Shown here: one piece after another, positions 1 through 8,630 of the stretch | Numbering within the stretch: the first letter of the stretch is position 1 | How the letters are laid out: the number at the start of each line of letters is the position of its first letter | Source of the DNA: Natrinema salinisoli | GTDB lineage: Archaea; Halobacteriota; Halobacteria; Halobacteriales; Natrialbaceae | NCBI RefSeq assembly: GCF_020405205.1 | Contig: NZ_CP084469.1 | Coordinates: 372,001-436,000 of the forward strand | Direction of reading: 5' to 3' | DNA: 64,000 bases | Made by a program: the position numbers and the translations under genes | The notes under the pieces: generated by a model | The model's database searches: none | The model's input: the letters and a program-made list of their open reading frames with translations, nothing else | What the model was told of the DNA's origin: nothing

Positions 1-164
1 AGGTCGCTGGTCCGGTACAGGATGTTCGCGAGCTGTTTGCTCTCGCTGGTCTCGCCGCGAACGTCGTCGGCGATCTCGCGGAGGCGTTCGACGCGTTCGG
101 GATCGGGCTCGAAGCCGTCATCCGAGTCGGTGCCAGCCTCCTCGTCGTCACCGCTCGAGCTCAT
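1..164 (-). CDS. Partial conserved haloarchaeal protein, N-terminal 54 residues
   Basis: This is the 5' part of a gene that runs off the left edge of the window. Its ATG (complement of 162-164) overlaps the TGA stop of the Mrp gene (161-163) in an ATGA arrangement, so it is probably translationally coupled to mrp. The visible part is very acidic at the N terminus (MSSSGDDEEAG), followed by a predicted helix rich in E and R. I do not recognise the family. Too short for the ORF listing, but the coupling and codon use support a real gene. Confidence 0.7.
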   Translation of the reverse strand, partial: MSSSGDDEEAGTDSDDGFEPDPERVERLREIADDVRGETSESKQLANILYRTSD

Positions 165-1237
165 CGGTCGGGAGAAGCGGCCTCACTGCGTCGGCTCTGA
201 GAGATTCCCTGTCGGTGGACGATCCCGGTGTTGTTGGCGACGTTCTCGGTGATGGTCCGAAGTGCGTCGCTCGTGTCGTCCCCGTCTTTCAGGACCGTCG
301 GCTTCCCGCCGTCACCGCCCTCGCGGACGGCCGGGTCGAGCGGGATCGAGCCGAGGAAGGGGAGTTCGTGTTCCTCGGCGAAGGATTCGCCGCCGCCGGA
401 GCCGAAGATATCGTGCTCGCCGCCGCAGTCCGGACAGGCGAACGTCGACATGTTCTCGGCGATCCCCAGGACGACCGTGTCGTGTTTGGCGAACATCTCG
501 AGGCCTTTGCGGGCGTCGTCTAGCGCGACGTCCTGCGGGGTCGTGACGATGACCGCGCCGGTGACGGGCATGGTCTGGAGCATCGTCAGCTGGGTGTCGC
601 CGGTTCCCGGCGGGAGGTCGACGACGAGGTAATCGAGGTGACCCCACTCGACGTCCTCAGTTAGCTGTGTGATGACCTTGTGGACCATCGGACCGCGCCA
701 GATGACCGGGTCGTCCTCGCCGGTGAGGAAGGCCATGCTCATCAGCTTCACGCCGTACTTCTCGGGCGGCACGAGGGTCTCGTCTTCGGTGGCCATCGGC
801 GGCTCGTCGGCGTCGACCATCCGCGGGACGTTCGGCCCGTAGACGTCGGCGTCGAAGAGGCCGACGCGGGCACCCAGCTGCGAGAGCCCGGCGGCGAGGT
901 TGACCGCGACGGTCGACTTGCCAACCCCGCCCTTTCCGGAGGCGACGGCGATGACGTTCTTGACGTTCGGCAGTACCTGTTCCTCGCTGGTGAGATCGTC
1001 GCGATCGGGAACGCTCGCGGTCAGGTCCGGCTCGAGGCCCTCGGCGGTGAGTACCTCGCGCACCTCGGCGGCGATGTCGCTCTCGCTCGGTGAATAGGGA
1101 GCACCGAGTGCGAGATCGATATCGACCTCGTCGCCGTCGACGGTGATGTCGTTGACGAGTCCGAGCGAAACGATGTCGTCGCCGAGTTCCGGATCCTCGA
1201 CCGCCCGAAGGCGGTCGCGAACGGCGGCTTCGTCCAT
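161..1237 (-). CDS. mrp: Mrp/ApbC-family iron-sulfur cluster carrier ATPase
   Basis: 358 aa cytoplasmic P-loop ATPase of the Mrp/NBP35/ApbC family, which carries and transfers Fe-S clusters. Residues 1-75 form a DUF59/MIP18-type domain (DPELGDDIVSLGLV near the start). The deviant Walker A GKGGVGKST lies at 101-109, and the Asp of LFDADVYGPN follows. A CPDC motif at 268-271 is the expected inter-subunit cluster ligand, so the protein should be a dimeric scaffold. A short polar tail after residue 335 is variable in the family. Length is normal. It is the upstream gene of a coupled pair with the edge gene at 1-164. Confidence 0.93.
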   Translation of the reverse strand: MDEAAVRDRLRAVEDPELGDDIVSLGLVNDITVDGDEVDIDLALGAPYSPSESDIAAEVREVLTAEGLEPDLTASVPDRDDLTSEEQVLPNVKNVIAVASGKGGVGKSTVAVNLAAGLSQLGARVGLFDADVYGPNVPRMVDADEPPMATEDETLVPPEKYGVKLMSMAFLTGEDDPVIWRGPMVHKVITQLTEDVEWGHLDYLVVDLPPGTGDTQLTMLQTMPVTGAVIVTTPQDVALDDARKGLEMFAKHDTVVLGIAENMSTFACPDCGGEHDIFGSGGGESFAEEHELPFLGSIPLDPAVREGGDGGKPTVLKDGDDTSDALRTITENVANNTGIVHRQGISQSRRSEAASPDR

Positions 1238-1303
1238 GTCACTAGGTACTTGCCAGCGTCGAAAAGGGTTGTGTTCGCGTGTAGAGGCACAGTCGGCCGC
1301 TCG

Positions 1304-1627
1304 CTACCCGTTGAAATCGAACCGCGGCCCCCCGTACGTCGGCGGATCTGGATCGAGTTCGACGCCCTGCTCGTACCGCACGAAATTCAGATAGAAGGGG
1401 CGGCCACAGCCCTCGGTGGACTCCCCCTCGAGGTCGGTGACGGTGCCGTCCTCGCCGCAGAGGAATTCGATCCCGTCGGCCGATTCGCGGTCGGGATCGT
1501 CCGGGCTCGCGTAGTCCCAGCCCGGTTGCGCGACCTTCGTGACCGACCGGTCCGCCAGATCCGGCGGCCGCTCGAGGCTGACCACGGCGTTGCAGTGGGG
1601 ACAGGTGTATCGGACGGTGACGGTCAT
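1304..1627 (-). CDS. Small zinc-ribbon-like haloarchaeal protein
   Basis: 107 aa, unknown function. An N-terminal CPHC (residues 9-12) and later single cysteines (C57 in FLCGED and C74 in EGCGRP) could form a four-Cys zinc site. The middle is acidic and the C terminus is aromatic and proline-rich (DPPTYGGPRFDF). It sits alone on the minus strand, between mrp and a divergently read small gene. No enzymatic motif is visible. Reading frame, acidity and codon use are typical of the genome, so the gene call is solid even though the role is unknown. Confidence 0.75.
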   Translation of the reverse strand: MTVTVRYTCPHCNAVVSLERPPDLADRSVTKVAQPGWDYASPDDPDRESADGIEFLCGEDGTVTDLEGESTEGCGRPFYLNFVRYEQGVELDPDPPTYGGPRFDFNG

Positions 1628-1712
1628 CGGCGGGTCTAGGGGGCTCGCGGACGTAAGCCTGCGGGCACCGGTCGGAATTTCGGCCGCTCGATCACCGAAT
1701 CGGTCCGAACGG

Positions 1713-1718
1713 GTTATC
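1713..1718 (+). promoter_or_regulatory. TATA-like box of the gene at 1742
   Basis: GTTATC centred about 26 nt before the ATG at 1742, the distance expected for a leaderless haloarchaeal transcript. Confidence 0.45.
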
Positions 1719-1741
1719 CGACAGCGTGCCGACAGACGTTT

Positions 1742-2065
1742 ATGACCGAGTTCGATCCCGAGAAGTTCGAGGAGAAGTACGTCTATTACTTCGAGGAACT
1801 CGAGGAGGCATACTCCGCGGCCTACCAGCAGCTACACGGCCAGTACGATTCGGCGGTGCTCCGCGCCATCGACCGACAGGTACTGAGCGAGAGCGAGCCG
1901 TTCTACGAAGGAGACGGCGAGTTCCGGGTCGAACTCCCCGAGAACCCGAGAGAACGAGCGGGAGCGGCGGCCGAGCACGAACAGTTCGAGGCCGTCCTCG
2001 AGACGTTCGTCGACCGGATCGAGCGCGAGCTGCGGCGGATCTTCGGGTTCGATGAGACCGCGTGA
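1742..2065 (+). CDS. DUF5783-like conserved haloarchaeal protein
   Basis: 107 aa acidic, helical, soluble protein (MTEFDPEKFEEKYVYYFEEL at the start) with no signal peptide and no catalytic motif. From memory it matches the haloarchaeal DUF5783 family, whose members share the opening Phe-Asp-Pro-Glu-Lys-Phe-Glu and the Asp-Arg-Gln-Val-Leu block seen at about residues 44-49. Function unknown. The start is supported by a TATA-like element about 26 nt upstream. The next gene begins 82 bp downstream on the same strand. Confidence 0.82.
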   Translation: MTEFDPEKFEEKYVYYFEELEEAYSAAYQQLHGQYDSAVLRAIDRQVLSESEPFYEGDGEFRVELPENPRERAGAAAEHEQFEAVLETFVDRIERELRRIFGFDETA

Positions 2066-2146
2066 GGGCGAGCCAGTGACGGGATCACGACGGGACGGCT
2101 GCGAGGTCCCGGAACACCTTTTGCGCTGACCGAAAACCATCCGGGT

Positions 2147-2998
2147 ATGATCGACGAGACGGCCGAGGAAATCCGCGAGATGCAGACGCACAGCTCCTCG
2201 GTGGTTGCCGTACGCGCCGCCCAGGCCCTCGAGGAGCTGACCGAGCGGGAGTTCGCCACCGTCGAGGAGTATATCCGCGGGCTCGAGCGCAACGGCTCCG
2301 TGCTGCGGCGGGCGAACCCCTCCCACGCCTCGCTCCAGAACGCCGTTCGGGAGGTCGTCGACGACGTGACCGACGCCGACCCCGACAGCGTCGAGGAGGC
2401 CCGACGGCTCACCAGTGAGACGATCGACGCGGTCGTCTCGCGGATCGAGTCCGGCAAGCGACTGGCCGCCGAAAACGCCGTGGAGCACCTCTCGGACGGT
2501 GCGACGCTGTTGACTCACGACTACTCCTCGACGGTGATCGAGGCCCTCGAGCAGGCCACCGAGGCCGGCAAGACGTTCGACGTCTACGTCACCGAGGCCC
2601 GGCCCCGATACATCGGTCGCAAGACCGCCCGGACGCTCGCAGATCTCGAGGGCGTCGACCCGACGTTACTCACCGACAGCGCACACGGGATCTATCTCGA
2701 GGAGTGTGATCGCGTGATCGTCGGCATGGACTGTATCGTCGACGGGACGCTGTACAACCGCGTCGGAACCTTCCCGATCGCGGCGACGGCCGCTCAGCTG
2801 GACGTGCCGGTCACTGTGCTGGGCTCGGCCTCGAAGATCGTCAGCGAGGGGTTCGTCTTCGAGAACGAGTACCGCCCGGGCAGCGAAGTGATGCCCGAGC
2901 CTGCGGACGGGTTCGACGTCGAGAATCCCGCGTACGATGCGACGCCGGTCGAGCTGCTCGAGAGCGTTATCACGGACGAAGGTCGCCAGGAGTTCTAA
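2147..2998 (+). CDS. eIF-2B alpha/beta/delta-like protein
   Basis: 283 aa member of the eIF-2B alpha/beta/delta superfamily, which also contains ribose-1,5-bisphosphate isomerase (R15Pi) and MtnA. The N-terminal helical domain (residues 1-110) is followed by the Rossmann-like domain with TLLTHDYSSTVIEAL, VYVTEARPRYIGR, VIVGMDCIVDGTLYNRVGT and a C-terminal substrate-contact region (ENEYRPGSE). The VGMDCI Asp/Cys pair resembles the active-site region of R15Pi, so either a regulatory eIF-2B homologue or a sugar-phosphate isomerase is possible. Archaea lack the full eIF2B complex, so a role in translation initiation is doubtful. Monocistronic by spacing. Confidence 0.85.
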   Translation: MIDETAEEIREMQTHSSSVVAVRAAQALEELTEREFATVEEYIRGLERNGSVLRRANPSHASLQNAVREVVDDVTDADPDSVEEARRLTSETIDAVVSRIESGKRLAAENAVEHLSDGATLLTHDYSSTVIEALEQATEAGKTFDVYVTEARPRYIGRKTARTLADLEGVDPTLLTDSAHGIYLEECDRVIVGMDCIVDGTLYNRVGTFPIAATAAQLDVPVTVLGSASKIVSEGFVFENEYRPGSEVMPEPADGFDVENPAYDATPVELLESVITDEGRQEF

Positions 2999-3111
2999 AC
3001 GGGGACCGGTGTAGTTCCCCTTTTCGGCCGAGAGCCACCGGATCCCCGACTGGGATTGACAGTCGATATCGTGTGACAATAGATTATGGCGATCTTCGGG
3101 GTAGTGGACGC

Positions 3112-4404
3112 ATGCACCTCGTACAGGTGTTCGTTCCCCAGGGCGAACTGGACCTCGTACTCGAAACCGCGGATTCGGCCGACGTCGACTACACCGTCTC
3201 GCGGGACACGGATCGCGGTGAGTTCGAAGCGCTGGTTTCGGTTCTCGTTCCGTCGTCGACCGTCGAACCGCTATTGTCCGACCTTCGAAGTGCGGGCCTC
3301 GATGACCGGTCGTACACGGTCGTGACGGAGACTGAAACGATCGTCTCGAGTCGAACCGATGCTCTGACGGGACGGTTTTCGGGCACCAGGATTTCCCGGG
3401 AGGAACTCCAGTCTCGAGCGGCCGATCTCGCACCGGCGGCGTCGACCTATTTCAGTCTGCTCGTCGTGAGTACGGCGATCGCGACGGCCGGCCTGTTGCT
3501 CGATTCCGCAGCGACGATCATCGGTGCGATGGTCGTCGCGCCGTTGATGGGACCTGCGCTCGCGGCGAGCGTCGGCGTCGTCGTGAACGATGAGCCGCTC
3601 GCGACGCGCGGTGTCGTGCTTCAGGGAACCGGACTCGTGGTCGCAGTCGCGACAGCCGCAGTAATCGGCTGGCTACTCAGAGGAACGGTGTTGCTTCCGC
3701 CGGGGTTCGATATCACGACGGTTCCCCAGATCGAGGAACGAATCACGCCGGACGTGCTCGCGCTGTTCCTCGCTCTGGGATCCGGCGTGGCTGCCGTCGT
3801 CAGCCTCACTCGCAACGTCGGCTCGGTGCTCGTCGGCGTGGCGATCGCCGTCGCGCTCGTTCCGCCCGCCGCCACGGCTGGACTCGGTATCGCCTGGGGG
3901 AATTCGGAGGTCGTCCTCACAGCCGGCACGCTCGTGCTCGTAAATATACTCTCGATCAACCTCACGGCGTTGCTCCTGTTGTGGGTGTCCGGGTACAGGC
4001 CACACCGGTCCGCGGACATCGAGCGCGTCTACGATCGACTTCGCTCTCGGGTGATCGTGCTCTTCGTAGCGATCGCCGTCCTCTCCGTCGTTCTCGGTGG
4101 CGTCACCTACGGCACGTATCAGACTGCATCGGTCGAACACGACGTTCAGACCGAACTCGAAGCGATGAGCGAGGACCGACCGGCCGACGGTCCCGATCTA
4201 CAGTTCCAGGAGGTTGCCGTCGACTACGAACTCGTCGACGTCTACGCCGACGAAACCCCCGTCGTGACCGTCCTCGTCGAACGACCGCCGGGCGAGCGCT
4301 TGCCGGCCGATTTCGCGGATACGGTTCGGGAGCGGCTGGAAGCAGCTGCGAACGTCGATCTCGTGGTCGTCGTCGAACTCGTCGCGACCCGGCGAAGCGG
4401 ATGA
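3112..4404 (+). CDS. DUF389/TIGR00341-type membrane protein
   Basis: 430 aa. A cytoplasmic N-terminal domain of about 90 residues (MHLVQVFVPQGELD) is followed by a DUF389 membrane core of roughly six hydrophobic segments (for example SLLVVSTAIATAGLLL and GAMVVAPLMGPALAASVG), the hallmark of the TIGR00341 family. A hydrophilic C-terminal domain of about 90 residues (DVQTELEAMSEDRPADG onward) follows the last helix. Function is unknown in the family. I chose the ATG at 3112 because the homologous domain starts there. An in-frame GTG at 3073 would add 13 unlikely residues. It converges on the ThuA-like gene. Confidence 0.85.
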   Translation: MHLVQVFVPQGELDLVLETADSADVDYTVSRDTDRGEFEALVSVLVPSSTVEPLLSDLRSAGLDDRSYTVVTETETIVSSRTDALTGRFSGTRISREELQSRAADLAPAASTYFSLLVVSTAIATAGLLLDSAATIIGAMVVAPLMGPALAASVGVVVNDEPLATRGVVLQGTGLVVAVATAAVIGWLLRGTVLLPPGFDITTVPQIEERITPDVLALFLALGSGVAAVVSLTRNVGSVLVGVAIAVALVPPAATAGLGIAWGNSEVVLTAGTLVLVNILSINLTALLLLWVSGYRPHRSADIERVYDRLRSRVIVLFVAIAVLSVVLGGVTYGTYQTASVEHDVQTELEAMSEDRPADGPDLQFQEVAVDYELVDVYADETPVVTVLVERPPGERLPADFADTVRERLEAAANVDLVVVVELVATRRSG

Positions 4405-4421
4405 GCCGGGCCTGACCTCTC

Positions 4422-4497
4422 GTAGCCACTGAAACGATTCACACACTGATCGAAACGTCGTCGTTCGATTGGCTGTACACTGACTTTCAGTGGCTAC
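4422..4497. repeat. 76-bp element with perfect 13-bp terminal inverted repeats
   Basis: GTAGCCACTGAAA at 4422-4434 is repeated as its exact reverse complement at 4485-4497. A smaller inner dyad (ATCGAA / TTCGAT, about 4449-4469) lies between. The element fills the gap between two convergent genes and includes the TAG stop of the gene on the minus strand. No target-site duplication is visible. It may be a MITE-like insertion remnant or a bidirectional terminator. Confidence 0.6.
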
Positions 4498-5189
4498 TCC
4501 CGTTGGTCGAACGTCCGCGGCGACCCCTCGGTCGGGGCAGCCCACTCGACGGCGTTGTGAAGCACCCGCCGAATCGCCTCGTTCTCGTAGACGGGATACG
4601 TCTCGTGACCGGGACGAAAGTAGAAGATACGACCGTTTCCGCGCCGGTAACAACAGCCGCTACGGAACACCTCGCCGCCCTCGAACCAGCTGACGAACAC
4701 CTGCCGGTCCGGCTCGGGAACGTCGAACGGCTCGCCGTACATCTCCGTTTCGGGGAGCTCGATCGACTCCTCGAGCCCGTCGGCGATCGGATGGCCGGGG
4801 TCGACGACCCAGAGTCGTTCGGTGCCGCCGTCCTCGCGGTACTGCAGGCTGCAGGACGTTCCCATGAGCCGTTTGAACGGCTTCGAGTAGTGAGCCGAGT
4901 GGAGGGGGAGCAGTCCCATCCCCTCGAGCACGCGCTCCTGTACCCGATCGACGACGGCGTCGCTCACCTCGTCGTGGGCCTCGTGGCCCCACCACAGCAA
5001 CACGTCGGTCGACTCGAGGACCTCGTCGGTGAGGCCGTGCTCGGGCTCGTCGAGCGTCGCGGTTCGGACCGCGTGGTCGTCCGCGAGCGCGTCGGCGAGC
5101 GTCTCGTGGATTCCGTTCGGATAGACGGCTGCGACCTCGTCGTCCTCGCGTTCGTGACGGAACTCGTTCCAGATCGTGACTGCGACCAT
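4494..5189 (-). CDS. ThuA-like (trehalose-utilisation family) protein
   Basis: 231 aa protein of the ThuA family, a class I glutamine-amidotransferase-like fold found in sugar-utilisation loci. Visible signatures are the N-terminal [12 protein letters not shown], the [16 protein letters not shown] block, the [14 protein letters not shown] strand-turn, [13 protein letters not shown] and the C-terminal [16 protein letters not shown]. The His-containing motifs match the family core. The ATG at 5189 begins directly at the conserved strand. An in-frame ATG at 5243 would add 18 basic residues. The divergent neighbour is a Gfo/Idh/MocA oxidoreductase, a frequent ThuA partner, which suggests joint action on a keto- or inositol-type sugar. 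Substrate unknown. Confidence 0.87.
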   Translation of the reverse strand: MVAVTIWNEFRHEREDDEVAAVYPNGIHETLADALADDHAVRTATLDEPEHGLTDEVLESTDVLLWWGHEAHDEVSDAVVDRVQERVLEGMGLLPLHSAHYSKPFKRLMGTSCSLQYREDGGTERLWVVDPGHPIADGLEESIELPETEMYGEPFDVPEPDRQVFVSWFEGGEVFRSGCCYRRGNGRIFYFRPGHETYPVYENEAIRRVLHNAVEWAAPTEGSPRTFDQRE

Positions 5190-5468
5190 GGCGGTCCGGT
5201 CCGTCGTCCGGAGCCTTAGCTGGGCCGATTCGCGAGAATCCATTCACGAAAAAACACCGTATTTATCCACCCTATATGGTACTCGATTCCGTAATGGTAT
5301 AGTAATACGTGAAATATGAAATGATTGTACAGATTAATCGGTCACAACCCTTATTTCGATCGCCCGACTGCCACTCTCTATGGAACGGGATCGAACACAA
5401 ATGATGTCGAAATGGCTGGTTTCTCACTCCCTCCCCATTGTTGCGACACCGAAAGCGAGGGTCCGGAC

Positions 5469-6593
5469 ATGATCGGCGACGGAATCGGCGTCGGTATCGT
5501 CGGGTTGGGCGGCATGGGCAATCTCCACGCGCGAAGCGTGACGGAACTCGGCGCGAACGTCGTCGCGGGCGCGGACCTCGTCCCGGAACAACGCGACCGC
5601 TTCGCCGAGGAGTACGGCGCGCGGACGTACGAGACTCACGACGAGCTCGTCGCCGACGACGCGGTCGACGCCGTCATCGTGACGACGCCCAACCGGTTCC
5701 ACGAACCGATCGCGGCCGCAGCCCTCGAGCGAGATCTGGACGTTCTCGTCGAGAAACCGCTCGCGCACACGTTGGAAAGTGCCGAGCGGATCGCGGAGGC
5801 CGCGGCCCGATCGGCGGGGATCTGTATGGTCGGGTTCCACAACCGACACGCCGCGTCGATGGCCATGTTCGACGAGCAACACGCGCGCGGCCGTTTCGGC
5901 GACCTCACACACGTCGAAGCCAACTACGTCCGTCGGCGCGGCGTTCCCGGCCCCGGCTCGTGGTTCACCGACCCCGAACTCGCTGGCGGCGGCTCCCTGC
6001 TCGACATCGGCGTTCACGCCCTCGACCTCGCACTCTACGCGCTCGACTTCCCCGAGATCGTCGAAGTGAGCGGCGTCTCGCGGACGACCTTCGGCACCAG
6101 CGAGGAGTACGCCGACCCCGACGGGTTCGGCGACAACTGGGACGCCGAGGCGGAGACCTACGAGGTCGACGACTCCGTCAGCGCCTTCATCCGCTGTGCC
6201 GACGGGCAGACCATCTCGCTCGAGGCCGCGTGGGCGACCAATCGCGAGGAGAGCATGGATTTCCGCGTGCGCGGCACCGAGGCGGGTGCCCAGTTCGACA
6301 TCGGCGACACCGACCTGCGGATCCTCGAAGCCGGAACGGCCGGCTGCGATCACTACACCAACGTCGACATGACCGGCGACGCCGCTGTGACCGGCTACGG
6401 CGAACAGGACGAACAGTTCCTCGAGGCGATCGCGACGGCCGGTGCCCCGGAAACGAACACGGTCGAGGAAGCGCTGACGGTCCAGCGCGTCATCGACGCG
6501 ATCTACCGCTCGAGCGAGTCCGGCCGGGCGACGACGCTCGCTGACTCCCGTATCAGCGAGGCCCAACTCGAGCAGGCGGCGCGGCTCGACTGA
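5469..6593 (+). CDS. Gfo/Idh/MocA-family NAD(P)-dependent oxidoreductase
   Basis: 374 aa. An N-terminal Rossmann domain (GIVGLGGMGNLHA near residue 9) and the EKPLAHT motif of the Gfo/Idh/MocA family are clear, followed by the C-terminal alpha/beta substrate domain (GGGSLLDIGVHALDLALYAL carries the catalytic-type Asp/His). It probably oxidises a sugar or cyclitol hydroxyl. The frame is open to 5325, but the ATG at 5469 sits directly before the nucleotide-binding strand. ATG 5412 is an alternative. Divergent to the ThuA-like gene, with an AT-rich 279-bp shared intergenic region. A T-rich tract at 6604-6608 follows the stop. Confidence 0.9.
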   Translation: MIGDGIGVGIVGLGGMGNLHARSVTELGANVVAGADLVPEQRDRFAEEYGARTYETHDELVADDAVDAVIVTTPNRFHEPIAAAALERDLDVLVEKPLAHTLESAERIAEAAARSAGICMVGFHNRHAASMAMFDEQHARGRFGDLTHVEANYVRRRGVPGPGSWFTDPELAGGGSLLDIGVHALDLALYALDFPEIVEVSGVSRTTFGTSEEYADPDGFGDNWDAEAETYEVDDSVSAFIRCADGQTISLEAAWATNREESMDFRVRGTEAGAQFDIGDTDLRILEAGTAGCDHYTNVDMTGDAAVTGYGEQDEQFLEAIATAGAPETNTVEEALTVQRVIDAIYRSSESGRATTLADSRISEAQLEQAARLD

Positions 6594-6603
6594 CTGACTC
6601 GAT

Positions 6604-6608
6604 ATTTT
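6604..6608 (+). terminator. Possible T-tract terminator after the oxidoreductase gene
   Basis: Five T residues 11 nt after the stop codon, in the pattern of archaeal oligo-T termination. No stem is obvious. Confidence 0.35.
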
Positions 6609-6750
6609 TGCGTTCGGTTCTCGTCTGTGACGGATCGGGATCAGTTGAGATAGCGGTCGCGCTGTTCGTGTCGATGTCTCACGACGGAACGGCGATGGAT
6701 TCCGAGACGGAGCGAGAGCCTTGCCAGTCCTACCGGTGTCGAGTCCTGAG

Positions 6751-6762
6751 AAAACCGCAAAA
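6751..6762 (-). terminator. Possible U-rich terminator of psmB
   Basis: On the minus strand two TTTT tracts separated by four bases lie 27-38 nt beyond the psmB stop codon, fitting archaeal oligo-U termination. Confidence 0.4.
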
Positions 6763-6788
6763 CCCGATCGTTTCGTTCGCCGCCCGAT

Positions 6789-7520
6789 CTAGAGGACGTC
6801 GTCGAAGTCGTGGTGGCCGTGGATGTCGACGCCCTCGCCGGTGATCTCCGCGAGGAAGACGCCGTTCCCGGAGCCGGTGTCGCGCTCGACGGCGGACTTG
6901 ATGCCGCGAGCCGCGACGGTCTTCGCTTCCTCGTTGGACATGTCCGGCTCGTAGGCCTGCTCGAGGTGGCCGTAGGCGAGTTGCATCCCGCTGCCGGTGA
7001 CGGTGTAGTCGTCGCCCATGACCCCGCCGGCGGGATCGATGCTGTAGACGTGGCTGCCCTCGTCGTCGACGCCGCCGAGGATCGGGTGGATGGCGAAGAA
7101 CGGGCCACCGCGGGCGAAGTTACCTGCGAGCGTCGCCAGCGCGTCGATACTCATGTTCTCTCCGCGACGGGCCTCGTAGAGGTTGACTTCGGCGCGAAGC
7201 GTCGAGATGAACGACTGGGCACCGCCGACGCTGCCGACGAGAGTGAGCGCGCCGGTGGGGTGGATCTGCTCGACCTTCTGGACGTTCTTGTTCGAGACGA
7301 ATCGGCCGCCGAGGCTGGCGCGCATGTCCGTCGCGATGATGACGCCGTCGGCGGTGGAGATACCGATCGTCGTCGTTCCGGTCTTGTTGACGTTGTCCAG
7401 ATCGGCCCGGCTCATATCGTTTTCCGGCATCGATCCGACTTCCGGCTCGTAGGGGTTCGGATCGTCGGCCAACTTGTCGACCGTCCGAGAGAAGTCCGAG
7501 TCGTGTGTGGGCGTATGCAT
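6789..7520 (-). CDS. psmB: 20S proteasome beta subunit (precursor)
   Basis: 243 aa precursor of the catalytic beta subunit of the archaeal 20S proteasome. The sequence VNKTG precedes TTTIGIST. Autocleavage after Gly48 would expose Thr49 as the N-terminal nucleophile, giving a 48-residue propeptide. Conserved features include the ADGVIIATDMRASLG strand (Asp and Lys-region residues of the active site), GALTLVGSVGGAQ and the SGMQLAYGHLE helix. The open frame extends upstream to 7745, but ATG 7520 is chosen because a TATA box lies about 28 nt before it, implying a leaderless transcript. Partner alpha and PAN genes are not in the window. Confidence 0.95.
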   Translation of the reverse strand: MHTPTHDSDFSRTVDKLADDPNPYEPEVGSMPENDMSRADLDNVNKTGTTTIGISTADGVIIATDMRASLGGRFVSNKNVQKVEQIHPTGALTLVGSVGGAQSFISTLRAEVNLYEARRGENMSIDALATLAGNFARGGPFFAIHPILGGVDDEGSHVYSIDPAGGVMGDDYTVTGSGMQLAYGHLEQAYEPDMSNEEAKTVAARGIKSAVERDTGSGNGVFLAEITGEGVDIHGHHDFDDVL

Positions 7521-7543
7521 TGATCGAAGGTTACGACCGGGAC

Positions 7544-7552
7544 GGTATAAAA
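7544..7552 (-). promoter_or_regulatory. TATA box of psmB
   Basis: On the minus strand TTTTATACC is centred 28 nt before the psmB ATG (7520), as for a leaderless transcript. This decides the start against longer in-frame options. Confidence 0.65.
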
Positions 7553-7769
7553 CACCGGCGGTCACCGCCCTCGTTTCCGCTTCCGCGGACCCGGAATCGA
7601 GACGGGTCGAACGGCGAGCCATCGGTGCTCGAGCGGCGGACAGTTCGACGCGCTGCGGGTCGGTTCCGGGGCTCGCCGGTTCGGCGGTTCGGTCCGTGAT
7701 CGACCGGCTCGGCGGCCCGGCGGCTCGTCGGTCGACGGACGGCAAAACCAGGCGGCGTCTACGGCTCGA

Positions 7770-7940
7770 TCAGTGCTGTGCGGACTCGTAGGCCGCTTCG
7801 ACGTTGGCGAGGACGCGGTGGACCGGGATGGTGAGTCCGGCTTGCCGGGCGGCAATGGCGAGTGGCATCGCGGCGATACCGAGCATAATGCACAGCTGGT
7901 ACAGTGCGAACAGGGTCGCGTGGTACACGCGGGATATCAT
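7770..7940 (-). CDS. 56-aa single-helix small membrane protein
   Basis: A small gene missed by length cut-offs. It begins MISRVYHATLFALYQL and ends EAAYESAQH, with a hydrophobic stretch at residues 8-30 (LFALYQLCIMLGIAAMPLA) that should form one membrane helix. I recall similar short proteins upstream of the proteasome gene in other haloarchaea, so it is likely conserved. Function unknown. A clear TATA box (7969-7978) lies about 33 nt before the ATG. It reads in the same direction as psmB, 249 bp upstream of it. Confidence 0.7.
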   Translation of the reverse strand: MISRVYHATLFALYQLCIMLGIAAMPLAIAARQAGLTIPVHRVLANVEAAYESAQH

Positions 7941-8273
7941 CGACGTTCACCGATGCCCAGACGGAGGGTATATATAAACTTTCCCCCAGATCTCCCATTC
8001 ATAATGGTCGTTCGTGTTCCACCGGGTCGCCGCTTGCATGCGATTCAAACTCACTTTCAATGGGAACAACTCGAGACGTACCCAGACCGATCTATGGCTA
8101 TGGCGGGGGGAATCGATGGGGTGATTTCGCGTAAGTTATGGGAATCATCTGATTCGCGTACGCACCTCGTGAGCGCCAGTGCGTCGCGAGTGAGCGTGTC
8201 ACGCGATGGCTCGATGGAACGATTACCACCGACGAACCGCAAAGCAGGAAACCCCCCGGACCGACGAACCCGT
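7941..8273. other. 333-bp intergenic region, divergent promoters
   Basis: Contains the minus-strand TATA box of the 56-aa gene and, presumably, the promoter of the UPF0212 gene at 8274. A 14-bp near-perfect palindrome (GAATCA-TC-TGATTC) lies at 8142-8155. No convincing coding sequence was found. Confidence 0.5.
7969..7978 (-). promoter_or_regulatory. Strong TATA box for the 56-aa gene
   Basis: TTTATATATA on the minus strand, in GC-rich surroundings, about 33 nt before the ATG at 7940. A short 5' leader is expected. Confidence 0.6.
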
Positions 8274-8630
8274 ATGGGCAATTATCTCGTCGCGATGGAA
8301 GCGGCATGGCTCGTTCGTGACGTCGATGCGATCGACGACGCGATCGGCGTCGCCGTTAGCGAAGCCGGGAAGCGACTCAACAGCGAAGACATGGACTACG
8401 TCGAGGTCGAGGTCGGCGCGACGGGCTGTCCGGCCTGTGGCGAACCGTTCGACTCCGCCTTCATCGCGGCCGACACCGCGCTCGTGGGCCTCGCACTCGA
8501 GATGGAGGTCTTCAACGCCGACGGAGAGGAACACGCCTCGCGAATCGCAAAGAGCGAGGTCGGCGGCGCGCTGCGCGACGTGCCGCTGTCGGTCGTCGAT
8601 ATCATCGAGACGGAAACGGAAGACGAGTAA
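8274..8630 (+). CDS. UPF0212 (DUF555) family protein
   Basis: 118 aa archaeal protein of the UPF0212/DUF555 family. It opens MGNYLVAMEAAWLVRDV, has the GCPACGEPF zinc-type CxxC motif in the middle and the ADTALVGLALEMEVFNA block after it. Length is normal for the family. Function is unknown; a zinc- or RNA-related role has no direct support here. The frame is open upstream to 7773, but family length and composition place the start at 8274. It stands alone. Confidence 0.9.
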   Translation: MGNYLVAMEAAWLVRDVDAIDDAIGVAVSEAGKRLNSEDMDYVEVEVGATGCPACGEPFDSAFIAADTALVGLALEMEVFNADGEEHASRIAKSEVGGALRDVPLSVVDIIETETEDE

